Positions 25,911 to 33,954 of a stretch of 64,000 bases of DNA are shown here, in pieces. The position numbers and the translations under genes are program-made. Where the stretch lies: positions 124,001-188,000 of the forward strand of contig NZ_CP066306.1 of NCBI RefSeq assembly GCF_016406145.1, in the 5' to 3' direction. The DNA comes from Pseudomonas putida. GTDB taxonomy: Bacteria; Pseudomonadota; Gammaproteobacteria; Pseudomonadales; Pseudomonadaceae. The notes under the pieces were generated by a model. That model did not search any database and was not told the DNA's origin. It saw nothing but the letters and a program-made list of their open reading frames with translations. Each line of letters opens with the position of its first letter. The first letter of the stretch is position 1.

Positions 25911-28199
25911 ATGAATGATCTGGCCAACTCCACCATGACCCAAAAATCCCCTCCCGAGCGGATTGATTTCAATACGCCCGAGTTGCAACGCAAGCGCCGC
26001 ATGCGCGCGCTCAAGGACCGCCTGACCCGCTGGTATGTACTGGTGGGCGGGCTTGCCGTGCTGGCAGCCATCACGCTGATCTTCTTCTATCTGGCCTACG
26101 TGGTGCTGCCGCTGTTCCAGGGCGCCGAGCTGACCAGCAAGAAGGCCCTGGAGCCGACCTGGCTGCAGCAGGATGCCGGTAAGCCGCTGATGATCGCGCT
26201 CGAAGAGCAGAACCTGGTCGGCATGCGTGTCTCGGACAAGGGGCAGGCACTGTTCTTCGATACCAAGACCGGGAACGAGCTAAACCGCGTCGACCTGCCG
26301 CTGCCGGCAGGCACCCAGGTGAGCTCGATCAGCACCGACCAGCCGGGCAGCCCCCTGGTAGTGCTGGGCTTGTCCAATGGTCAGGCGCTGGTATTCCACC
26401 ACACCTACAAGATCACCTACCCGGACAACAAAAAGACCATCACTCCAGGCATCGACTACCCGTATGGCCCGGAGCCGTTCGTGTTGGATGAGCAGGGCCG
26501 CGCGCTGGAGCACGTCAGCGTCAACGTAAACGGCGATACTCTGATGCTGGCCGGTTCCACCGGCGCGCATCTGCAGGTGGTCGAGCTGACGCGCACCGAA
26601 AACCTGATGACCGAAGAGGTCACCACCGAGCAGAACCGCATCGAGCTGCCGCAAATGACCGAGGTGGTGAAGAACATCTTCATCGACCCGCGCCAGCAGT
26701 GGCTGTACGTGATCAACGGCCGAGCCACCGCAGATGTCTTCAGCCTGCGCGACAAGAGCCTCAATGGCCGCTACAAGCTGTCCGAGAGCGCTGACACCGA
26801 GATCACCGCCACCGCGCAACTGGTCGGCGGCATCTCGCTGATCATCGGTGACTCCAAAGGCGGCCTGGCCCAGTGGTTCATGGCCCGTGACCCGGATGGC
26901 GAATCGCGTTTCAAGCAGATCCGTACCTTCCAGATGGGCAAGGCGCCGATCGTCCAGATCGACGCCGAAGAGCGCCGCAAGGGCTTCATCGCCCTGGACG
27001 CCGAAGGCAAGCTGGGCGTCTTCCACAGCACCGCGCACCGCACCCTGCTGGTCGAGCCTGCTGCCGAAGGCCCAGGTATCCTGGCCCTGTCGCCGCGTGC
27101 CAATCGTATCCTCATCGAAGAGGGCGGCAAGCTGCTGCCACTGAACCTGAAGAACCCGCACCCGGAAATCTCCTTCAGCGCGCTGTGGGGCAAGGTCTGG
27201 TATGAGAACTACGACGAGCCCAAGTACGTCTGGCAGTCGACGGCTTCGAACACCGACTTCGAGCCTAAGCTGAGCCTGTCGCCCCTGACCTTCGGTACCC
27301 TCAAGGCCGCGTTCTACGCGATGATCCTGGCGGCACCGCTGGCCATCGCTGCAGCTATCTACACCGCTTACTTCATGGCCCCGGGCATGCGCCGCAAGGT
27401 CAAGCCGGTGATCGAACTGATGGAAGCGATGCCGACGGTGATCCTCGGCTTCTTCGCTGGCCTGTTCCTCGCGCCGTACCTGGAAGGGCACCTGCCGGGT
27501 GTGTTCAGCCTGTTCCTGCTGATGCCGTTCGGCATCCTGCTGGCGGGATTCACCTGGAGCCGCCTGCCTGAGTCGATTCGCCTGCGCGTTCCGGATGGTT
27601 GGGAAGCCGCCATCCTGATCCCGGTGATCCTGTTCACCGGCTGGTTCGCCCTGACCATGAGCCCGTACCTGGAAACCTGGTTCTTCGGCGGCGACATGCG
27701 CCTGTGGATCACCAATGACCTGGGTATCACCTACGACCAGCGCAACGCCCTGGTAGTGGGTATCGCCATGGGCTTTGCGGTCATCCCGAACATTTACTCG
27801 ATCGCCGAAGACGCCGTGTTCAGCGTTCCGCGCAGCCTGACCCTGGGCTCCCTGGCCCTGGGTGCGACGCCGTGGCAGACCTTGACCCGCGTGGTCATCC
27901 TCACTGCCAGCCCGGGTATCTTCTCGGCGCTGATGATCGGCATGGGCCGAGCGGTGGGCGAGACCATGATCGTGCTCATGGCCACCGGCAACACCCCGGT
28001 GATGGAGATGAACCTGTTCGAAGGCATGCGTACCTTGGCCGCCAACGTGGCGGTGGAGATGCCCGAATCCGAAGTCGGCGGCAGCCATTACCGTGTGCTG
28101 TTCCTCGCTGCTCTCGTGCTGCTGATGTTCACCTTCATCATGAACACCTTGGCCGAGCTGATTCGCCAGCGTCTGCGCAAGAAATACTCGTCGCTTTGA
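25911..28199 (+). CDS. pstC: phosphate ABC transporter permease PstC (long form)
   Basis: Permease of the Pst system, 762 aa, more than twice the length of the E. coli protein. After one N-terminal helix (VGGLAVLAAITLIFFYLAYVVLP) comes a periplasmic domain of roughly 370 residues with repeated strand-rich segments (a beta-propeller is possible), then five to six helices with the ABC permease loop ATPWQTLTRVVILTASPGI and GRAVGETMIVLMATGN. The ATG at 25911 is preferred; a GTG two codons earlier and ATG at 25935 are alternatives. pstA starts 17 bp downstream. Confidence 0.92.
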   Translation: MNDLANSTMTQKSPPERIDFNTPELQRKRRMRALKDRLTRWYVLVGGLAVLAAITLIFFYLAYVVLPLFQGAELTSKKALEPTWLQQDAGKPLMIALEEQNLVGMRVSDKGQALFFDTKTGNELNRVDLPLPAGTQVSSISTDQPGSPLVVLGLSNGQALVFHHTYKITYPDNKKTITPGIDYPYGPEPFVLDEQGRALEHVSVNVNGDTLMLAGSTGAHLQVVELTRTENLMTEEVTTEQNRIELPQMTEVVKNIFIDPRQQWLYVINGRATADVFSLRDKSLNGRYKLSESADTEITATAQLVGGISLIIGDSKGGLAQWFMARDPDGESRFKQIRTFQMGKAPIVQIDAEERRKGFIALDAEGKLGVFHSTAHRTLLVEPAAEGPGILALSPRANRILIEEGGKLLPLNLKNPHPEISFSALWGKVWYENYDEPKYVWQSTASNTDFEPKLSLSPLTFGTLKAAFYAMILAAPLAIAAAIYTAYFMAPGMRRKVKPVIELMEAMPTVILGFFAGLFLAPYLEGHLPGVFSLFLLMPFGILLAGFTWSRLPESIRLRVPDGWEAAILIPVILFTGWFALTMSPYLETWFFGGDMRLWITNDLGITYDQRNALVVGIAMGFAVIPNIYSIAEDAVFSVPRSLTLGSLALGATPWQTLTRVVILTASPGIFSALMIGMGRAVGETMIVLMATGNTPVMEMNLFEGMRTLAANVAVEMPESEVGGSHYRVLFLAALVLLMFTFIMNTLAELIRQRLRKKYSSL

Positions 28200-28216
28200 T
28201 AGAAAGGTAGAGATCC

Positions 28217-29887
28217 GTGAAAAAGGATTCCCTCAAAGGCTGGTTCAAGAGCGGCGCCCCAGGCGTCTGGATCAGCGGTGGCGCGGTCGCCATGGCGGTC
28301 ATCATGACCGTCGGCCTGCTGGCCGTGATTGCCGTACGCGGCCTGGGCCACTTCTGGCCCGCCGACCTGGTCCAGGCCACCTATAAGGTGCCGGGCCAGG
28401 GTGACCACGTCATCGTCGGTGAAGTGGTTCAGAAAGAAGAAGTGCCCCGCGTTCGCCTCAAGGGTGCCGGCCTGCCGGTGCCGGACGAAGGCCCGGAGTT
28501 CATGACCCGTGAGCTGATCAAGGTGGGTAACCGTGACCTCAACGGCAGTGACTTCACTTGGGTGGTCGGTGAATGGTTGGTCGACGAGCAGCGTCCGGTC
28601 GACCTGATCGCCCTGGAGCGCCGCGAATGGGGCAACTTCTACGGCTACCTGGTGAGCGTCAAGGAACAAGGCCGCGTGGTCGCCGAGGGCGCTGGCGCCT
28701 GGAACGAGCTGCAGGCACGCCTGAAACGCGCTAACCAGCTCAACAGCGAGCTGCAGCAGCTTGAGAAAAAAGACATCGGTGCCATCAACCATGGTCTTGA
28801 GCGCCTGCGCCTGCAAGGCCGCAAGCTGGAACTGGAAGGCAAGCTGGACGCTACGGCCCAGGCCGACATAGATGCCGAACGCGCCGAGTTGAACAGCCGC
28901 TACAAGGCCATCGAAGACCGCCTCAGCAGCCTGCATCAGGCCTTCTCCCGCGACAGCCTGGTCGCTCGCGACGGCAACGGCCGCGAAGTGGAGATCAACC
29001 TGAGCAAGGTCGTGCACGCCATCCAGCCTAACGCCATGTCCGGCTTTACCAAGATGGGCACCTATTTCGCCAAGGTCTGGGAATTCCTCAGCGACGATCC
29101 TCGTGAAGCCAACACCGAAGGCGGTATCTTCCCGGCGATTTTCGGTACCGTGATGATGACCCTGATCATGGCCGTGATCGTCACCCCGTTCGGCGTGCTG
29201 GCGGCGGTCTACTTGCGCGAATACGCCAAGCAAGGCCCGGTGACGCGCCTGATCCGCATCGCCGTGAACAACCTGGCGGGGGTTCCGGCCATCGTCTACG
29301 GCGTGTTCGGCCTGGGCTTCTTCGTCTACGTGCTGGGTGGTTCGATCGACCGCCTGTTCTTCCCCGAATCGCTGCCGGCACCGACCCTGGGCACGCCAGG
29401 CCTGCTGTGGGCATCGCTGACCCTGGCGCTGCTGGCCGTGCCGGTGGTGATCGTGGCCACCGAGGAAGGCCTGGCGCGTATTCCACGCACCGTGCGTGAA
29501 GGCTCGCTGGCGCTTGGCGCGACCAAGGCCGAGACCCTGTGGAAAATCGTGCTGCCAATGGCCAGCCCGGCAATGATGACCGGCATGATCCTCGCCGTGG
29601 CCCGTGCCGCTGGTGAAGTAGCGCCGCTGATGCTGGTGGGTGTGGTCAAGCTGGCGCCGTCGTTGCCGCTGGACGGTAACTACCCGTACCTGCACCTGGA
29701 CCAGAAGATCATGCACCTGGGCTTCCACATCTACGACGTCGGCTTCCAGAGCCCCAACGTCGAGGCCGCGCGACCGCTGGTATACGCCACTGCGCTGCTG
29801 CTGGTGATGGTGATCGCCACCCTCAACCTCTCGGCGGTGTGGATCCGTAACCACCTGCGCGAGAAGTACAAGGCCCTGGACCACTGA
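28217..29887 (+). CDS. pstA: phosphate ABC transporter permease PstA (long form)
   Basis: Second permease of the Pst system, 556 aa against about 300 in E. coli. GTG start after GAAAGGTAG. One N-terminal helix is followed by a periplasmic insert of about 240 residues, including a charged coiled-coil stretch (about residues 160-240: LQARLKRANQLNSELQQLEK and on), then the usual six-helix core with the EAA-type loop ATKAETLWKIVLPMASPAM and GEVAPLMLVGVVK. The insert parallels that in PstC, so both permeases probably interact outside the membrane. Its stop abuts the first Pho-spacer repeat. Confidence 0.92.
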   Translation: MKKDSLKGWFKSGAPGVWISGGAVAMAVIMTVGLLAVIAVRGLGHFWPADLVQATYKVPGQGDHVIVGEVVQKEEVPRVRLKGAGLPVPDEGPEFMTRELIKVGNRDLNGSDFTWVVGEWLVDEQRPVDLIALERREWGNFYGYLVSVKEQGRVVAEGAGAWNELQARLKRANQLNSELQQLEKKDIGAINHGLERLRLQGRKLELEGKLDATAQADIDAERAELNSRYKAIEDRLSSLHQAFSRDSLVARDGNGREVEINLSKVVHAIQPNAMSGFTKMGTYFAKVWEFLSDDPREANTEGGIFPAIFGTVMMTLIMAVIVTPFGVLAAVYLREYAKQGPVTRLIRIAVNNLAGVPAIVYGVFGLGFFVYVLGGSIDRLFFPESLPAPTLGTPGLLWASLTLALLAVPVVIVATEEGLARIPRTVREGSLALGATKAETLWKIVLPMASPAMMTGMILAVARAAGEVAPLMLVGVVKLAPSLPLDGNYPYLHLDQKIMHLGFHIYDVGFQSPNVEAARPLVYATALLLVMVIATLNLSAVWIRNHLREKYKALDH

Positions 29888-29972
29888 TTGAAGCTTTAAG
29901 CCACAAGCGGCAAGCTCCAAAAGGAGTGCCGCTTTGCCCTAACTTGCAGCTTGCAGCTTAAAGCTTGCAGCT
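29888..29972. repeat. Pho-spacer repeat 1 (pstA-pstB), inverted pair
   Basis: Left arm 29888-29908 and right arm 29949-29969 are inverted copies with 17 of 21 bases matching; further direct 'cttgcagctt' copies run through 29943-29972. The interior holds a smaller hairpin (29905-29912 with 29927-29934). The element fills almost the whole spacer up to the pstB ribosome-binding site. Confidence 0.8.
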
Positions 29973-29989
29973 ACAAACGGAGTGAGACC

Positions 29990-30823
29990 ATGCAGCAAGA
30001 ATCCCACACCCACGGCATCGACATGGCTGCCCTGGGCCGCGACAAGCAGAGCCTGCGTCTGGCCGAAGAGACCGTGGCTATCGAAGTACCCGGCCTTAGC
30101 CTGTACTACGGCGACAAGCAGGCGTTGTTCGACGTCAGCATGAACATCCCCAAGCAGCGCGTGACGGCTTTCATCGGCCCTTCGGGCTGTGGCAAGTCGA
30201 CGCTGCTGCGCACCTTCAACCGCATGAACGACCTGGTTGACGGTTGCCGTGTTGAAGGTGCCATCAACCTGTACGGCAACAACATCTACCGCAAGGGCGA
30301 GGACGTGGCCGAGCTGCGCCGTCGCGTGGGTATGGTGTTCCAGAAGCCAAACCCGTTCCCCAAGACCATCTATGAGAACGTGGTGTATGGCCTGCGTATT
30401 CAGGGCATCAACAAGAAGCGCGTGCTGGACGAAGCGGTCGAGTGGGCGCTCAAGGGCGCTGCGTTGTGGGAGGAAGTGAAAGACCGTTTGCACGACTCCG
30501 CGCTGGGCCTGTCCGGCGGCCAGCAACAGCGTCTGGTCATCGCCCGTACCATCGCCGTCGAGCCTGAAGTACTGCTGCTCGACGAGCCTTGCTCGGCACT
30601 GGACCCGATCTCGACGCTGAAGGTCGAAGAGCTGATCTACGAACTGAAATCCAAGTACACCATCGTTATCGTGACCCACAACATGCAACAGGCGGCCCGT
30701 GTTTCGGACTACACCGCGTTCATGTACATGGGCAAACTGGTCGAATTCGGTGATACCGACACCCTGTTCACCAACCCGGCGAAGAAGCAGACCGAAGACT
30801 ACATCACCGGTCGCTACGGCTAA
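29990..30823 (+). CDS. pstB: phosphate ABC transporter ATP-binding protein
   Basis: ATPase of the Pst transporter, 277 aa. Walker [11 protein letters not shown]-loop [15 protein letters not shown] (the PstB-specific stretch), signature LSGGQQQRL, Walker [16 protein letters not shown] and switch His in [14 protein letters not shown] are all present. The start MQQESHTHG follows GGAGTGAG. The ~35-residue tail before the first strand is longer than in E. coli PstB. Repeat elements flank the gene on both sides. Confidence 0.97.
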   Translation: MQQESHTHGIDMAALGRDKQSLRLAEETVAIEVPGLSLYYGDKQALFDVSMNIPKQRVTAFIGPSGCGKSTLLRTFNRMNDLVDGCRVEGAINLYGNNIYRKGEDVAELRRRVGMVFQKPNPFPKTIYENVVYGLRIQGINKKRVLDEAVEWALKGAALWEEVKDRLHDSALGLSGGQQQRLVIARTIAVEPEVLLLDEPCSALDPISTLKVEELIYELKSKYTIVIVTHNMQQAARVSDYTAFMYMGKLVEFGDTDTLFTNPAKKQTEDYITGRYG

Positions 30824-30854
30824 CGGCGCTTTTGGGCGCGGCTGCAGGCTTTGG

Positions 30855-30938
30855 GCTGCAAGCTTCAAGCTTCAAAAAAAAGCAGCTAGCGCGGAGCCAG
30901 GAAACGACACGAACTACTTGAGGCTTGCAGCTTGCAGC
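30855..30938. repeat. Pho-spacer repeat 2 (pstB-phoU), inverted pair
   Basis: Left arm 30855-30873 (gctgcaagcttcaagcttc) and right arm 30920-30938 are inverted copies with 17 of 19 bases matching, enclosing 46 nt that start with an A run. The spacer is 131 bp in all and the phoU ribosome-binding site GCGGAG lies just after the right arm. Confidence 0.8.
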
Positions 30939-30954
30939 TTCGCGGAGCGAAACG

Positions 30955-31725
30955 ATGATCAACAAAGAAAGCCTGACGCACCACATTTCCCAGCAGTTCA
31001 ACGCTGAACTCGAAGAGGTGCGCAGCCACCTCCTGGCCATGGGCGGGCTGGTCGAGAAACAGGTCAATGACGCGGTTACCGCACTGATCGAAGCCGACTC
31101 GGGCCTGGCCCAGCAGGTGCGTGAAGTCGACGAGCAGATCAACCAGATGGAGCGCAACATCGACGAGGAGTGTGTGCGCATCCTCGCCCGTCGCCAGCCG
31201 GCGGCCTCCGACCTGAGGTTGATCATCAGCATCTCCAAGTCGGTGATCGACCTGGAGCGTATTGGCGACGAATCGACCAAGATCGCCCGCCGCGCCATCC
31301 AGTTGTGCGAAGAAGGCGAATCGCCGCGCGGCTACGTCGAGGTGCGCCACATTGGCGACCAGGTACGCAACATGGTGCGCGATGCACTGGATGCCTTCGC
31401 CCGCTTCGATGCCGACCTGGCTCTGTCGGTGGCCCAGTACGACAAGACCATCGACCGCGAGTACAAGACCGCCCTGCGTGAACTTGTGACCTACATGATG
31501 GAAGACCCGCGCTCGATCTCGCGGGTACTGAGCGTCATCTGGGCCCTGCGTTCGCTGGAGCGTATCGGCGACCACGCACGCAACATCTCGGAACTGGTGA
31601 TCTACCTGGTGCGCGGTACCGACGTACGTCACATGGGCCTCAAGCGCATGAAAGCCGAAGTTCAGGGCACGGCTGGCGATGAGGCTGAAATTGCTAATGT
31701 TCCGGCTGAACCGGACGATAAATAA
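30955..31725 (+). CDS. phoU: phosphate transport regulator PhoU
   Basis: Cytoplasmic helical protein of 256 aa that links the Pst transporter to PhoR and keeps the Pho regulon off when phosphate is ample. Two PhoU domains of three helices each are seen, with the metal-binding type motifs IDLERIGDESTKIARRA (about 97-113) and RSLERIGDHARNISELV in the second half. The start MINKESLTHHIS follows GCGGAG. It closes the pst operon, followed by a strong terminator. Confidence 0.96.
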   Translation: MINKESLTHHISQQFNAELEEVRSHLLAMGGLVEKQVNDAVTALIEADSGLAQQVREVDEQINQMERNIDEECVRILARRQPAASDLRLIISISKSVIDLERIGDESTKIARRAIQLCEEGESPRGYVEVRHIGDQVRNMVRDALDAFARFDADLALSVAQYDKTIDREYKTALRELVTYMMEDPRSISRVLSVIWALRSLERIGDHARNISELVIYLVRGTDVRHMGLKRMKAEVQGTAGDEAEIANVPAEPDDK

Positions 31726-31743
31726 GATTGCTCCCGAGCATCG

Positions 31744-31770
31744 ACGCCCGGCCTTCGCCGGGCGTTTTCG
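31744..31770 (+). terminator. terminator of the pst-phoU operon
   Basis: Stem acgcccggc (31744-31752), tetraloop cttc and gccgggcgt (31757-31765), followed by ttttcgttt. A classical intrinsic terminator about 20 bp after phoU. Confidence 0.88.
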
Positions 31771-31890
31771 TTTGCGCTTGAGCAGTCAGCAGGCACCCGC
31801 GAACGATGCAAAGAGATCCCGGCGTGATCTAGGTGTTGGCAAATGGCCACCAATCGACGGTAGGCTAGACGGGATTCAAGAGGAGTATCG

Positions 31891-32793
31891 ATGAGTAAAG
31901 TCAATGTGCTGGTCGTGGATGACGCCCCGTTCATCCGTGATCTGGTGAGGAAGTGCCTGCGTAATGCCTTCCCGGGCATGGTCATCGAGGATGCGGTCAA
32001 CGGCCGCAAGGCCATGACCATGCTGGGCAAGGAAACCTTCGACCTGGTGCTGTGCGACTGGGAAATGCCCGAAATGTCCGGCCTTGAACTGCTGACCTGG
32101 TGCCGACAGCAGCCAGAGATGAAGAACCTGCAGTTCATCATGGTGACCAGCCGCGGCGATAAGGAAAATGTCATCCAGGCCATTCAGGCGGGCGTCTCCG
32201 ATTTCGTTGGCAAGCCATTTACCAACGAGCAGTTGCTGACCAAGGTGAAGAAAGCCCTGACCAAGATCGGCAAGCTTGAAAGTTTGGTCGCCGGTGGCCA
32301 GGCGCGGGTGAATTCGGCGTTCGCCAACGATTCGTTGAGCGCGCTGACCGGGGGCAAACCAGAAGCGGTCAAGGCCCCGCCTGCTGCGGCTGTGCCGGCC
32401 AAGCCGTTGATCAATGCACCGAAACCGCAGACGGCCGCCGCAGCCGCTGCGCAGACCGGGCGTGGACAAGGCCAGCTGCGCCTTTCCAGTGGTACTCAGC
32501 CTTGTGTGATCAAGGCGCTGAGCCTCAAGGAGGCGCTGCTGGTGGTACGACGCAGTGCAGTGCTGCCACAGGTGCTCGAAGGCGCTGTACTGGACCTTGA
32601 GCAGGGCGAGAGCGCTGAAGTTGCTCGCCTGAACGGTTACCTGCATGCCATTGCGGCATTGGAGCCGAAACCTGAAAGCGACTGGCTGCAACTGACCTTC
32701 AAATTCGTCGACCAAGATGCGCAGAAGCTCGACTACCTGTCGCGGCTGATTGCCCGCGGCACCACGCAGAAGCACTTCACCCCCGGCGCCTAG
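31891..32793 (+). CDS. response regulator with degenerate PilZ-like C-terminus
   Basis: A 300-aa two-domain protein. Residues 1-125 are a CheY-type receiver with DD at 10-11, phospho-acceptor Asp56 (LVLCDWEMPEMSG), Thr/Ser in MVTSRGDKE and Lys in VGKPFTNEQ. A linker rich in Ala and Pro (about 150-190) leads to a C-terminal domain (about 195-295) whose strand order and closing LTFKFVDQDAQKLDYLSRLI resemble PilZ, but the RxxxR c-di-GMP motif is not clear. No histidine kinase gene is adjacent. AAGAGGAG precedes the ATG. Confidence 0.85.
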   Translation: MSKVNVLVVDDAPFIRDLVRKCLRNAFPGMVIEDAVNGRKAMTMLGKETFDLVLCDWEMPEMSGLELLTWCRQQPEMKNLQFIMVTSRGDKENVIQAIQAGVSDFVGKPFTNEQLLTKVKKALTKIGKLESLVAGGQARVNSAFANDSLSALTGGKPEAVKAPPAAAVPAKPLINAPKPQTAAAAAAQTGRGQGQLRLSSGTQPCVIKALSLKEALLVVRRSAVLPQVLEGAVLDLEQGESAEVARLNGYLHAIAALEPKPESDWLQLTFKFVDQDAQKLDYLSRLIARGTTQKHFTPGA

Positions 32794-32812
32794 TTTCGTC
32801 GTACTCCGATTC

Positions 32813-32937
32813 TGTAGGGGCGGCCTTGCGTCCGCGAAAGCGCTGTACAGCGTCCCCCGTTTTGCGGCGCGGCAAGCATGGCTGGGGCTGCGCTGCAGCC
32901 CTTTCGCGACGCAAGGCCGCTCCTACAGGGCTGCGGC
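32813..32937. repeat. REP pair (inverted)
   Basis: Two facing copies: 'ggcggccttgcgtccgcgaa' near 32819 and 'ctttcgcgacgcaaggccgc' near 32902, bounded by ctgtagg and cctacag. The left core has one extra base compared with the right. Located between the response regulator and the peptidase gene. Confidence 0.75.
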
Positions 32938-33018
32938 GGTCTTCCGACCAACTGTCATACCGCTCCCGGATCCCACTGCTAGGCTTCGACAGAACGCCAC
33001 TGTCAAAAAGCCACCATC

Positions 33019-33921
33019 ATGCCCGCCGCCGCCCGCTTGCTGCTGTTCTGTGCCTTGCTCACGGCCTCGGCGTCGAGCCTGGGCATGACCATTTACAAGA
33101 CCACCGACAATTTCGGCGTGGCTTCCTATTCCGAGCGCCCTAGCCCAGGTGCCAAAGCGCTGGAGCTGCGCGAGCCGATGTTCGAGCAGTTAGAGGGTCA
33201 GGTACGCCTGCAAACCGAGCCGTTTCCTGGCGGCGTACGCTTCCTGGTGCGCAATGAGCTGTACGTGCCCATGCAGGTTGAACTGCGCGTCGATCAGTTG
33301 GCCAATGCCTTCGGCGGCAACGGCCCGCGGATCGTGCGGGCCGTAGTCGGGCCACGCTCGACCAAGGTGCTCAGCTCGGTGCTGGCGGCACCCGGCGGGC
33401 CGCTCCGTTATGCCAGCAAATTTCAGTACGCCATGGGTGACCCCGGTCAGCGCTCGCAGGCTTATCGTTATCCTTTCCCATGGAAAGGCGGCCCTTTCCG
33501 CCTGACTCAAGGGCCCAACGGCCGCTTCAGCCATTACGGTCCCAAGGGCCGTCATGCCATGGACATCGCCATGCCGGAGGGCACCCCGATCATTGCGGCG
33601 AGGGGTGGGATGGTGGTGAAGATCGAGAACAACCAGAGCGGACGAGGTACCAACCCCTCAGGCAATTTCGTGCGCATTCTTCACCCGGACGGCACGATGG
33701 GAGTGTATCTGCACCTGATGCGCGGTTCAGTGGTAGTGGCCGAGGGGCAGCAGGTGGCATTGGGGCAGGCGTTGGCCAAGTCGGGCAATACTGGCAACAG
33801 CACTGGCCCCCACCTGCATTTCGTGGTGCAGCGCAACGTCGGCTTGGCGCTGGAGTCGATCCCCTTCCAGTTCGACCGGCCGATTGGCGGTTTGCCGAAC
33901 TTTACTGCGGGTAATCCCTGA
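33019..33921 (+). CDS. M23-family peptidase with DUF4124-like N-terminus
   Basis: Exported LytM/M23 protein of 300 aa. A signal peptide (ARLLLFCALLTASASSLG) is followed by a short segment MTIYKTTDNFGVASYSERPS like the DUF4124 module, a middle strand-rich region, and the M23 domain from about residue 170: GRHAMDIAMPEGTPI (zinc His and Asp) and NSTGPHLHFVVQ (HxH motif). The zinc ligands are complete, so an active peptidoglycan endopeptidase is likely. The ribosome-binding site is weak. Confidence 0.9.
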   Translation: MPAAARLLLFCALLTASASSLGMTIYKTTDNFGVASYSERPSPGAKALELREPMFEQLEGQVRLQTEPFPGGVRFLVRNELYVPMQVELRVDQLANAFGGNGPRIVRAVVGPRSTKVLSSVLAAPGGPLRYASKFQYAMGDPGQRSQAYRYPFPWKGGPFRLTQGPNGRFSHYGPKGRHAMDIAMPEGTPIIAARGGMVVKIENNQSGRGTNPSGNFVRILHPDGTMGVYLHLMRGSVVVAEGQQVALGQALAKSGNTGNSTGPHLHFVVQRNVGLALESIPFQFDRPIGGLPNFTAGNP

Positions 33922-33929
33922 AATTGTCA

Positions 33930-33948
33930 GGGGCCGCCAAGCGGCCCC
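33930..33948 (+). terminator. hairpin after M23 peptidase gene
   Basis: ggggccgc (33930-33937), loop caa, gcggcccc (33941-33948). Strong stem but no T run on either side; it sits between convergent genes. Confidence 0.45.
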
Positions 33949-33954
33949 GCCAGT

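Noticed and set aside
26280..29920. Two open frames of about 600 codons on the minus strand, antisense to pstC and pstA
   Set aside because: Low-complexity His/Gln/Arg-rich translations opposite well-supported permease genes; no start signals.
29943..30938. Repeated cttgcagctt units considered as a CRISPR-like array
   Set aside because: Units are adjacent or inverted, with no regular unique spacers and no cas genes.
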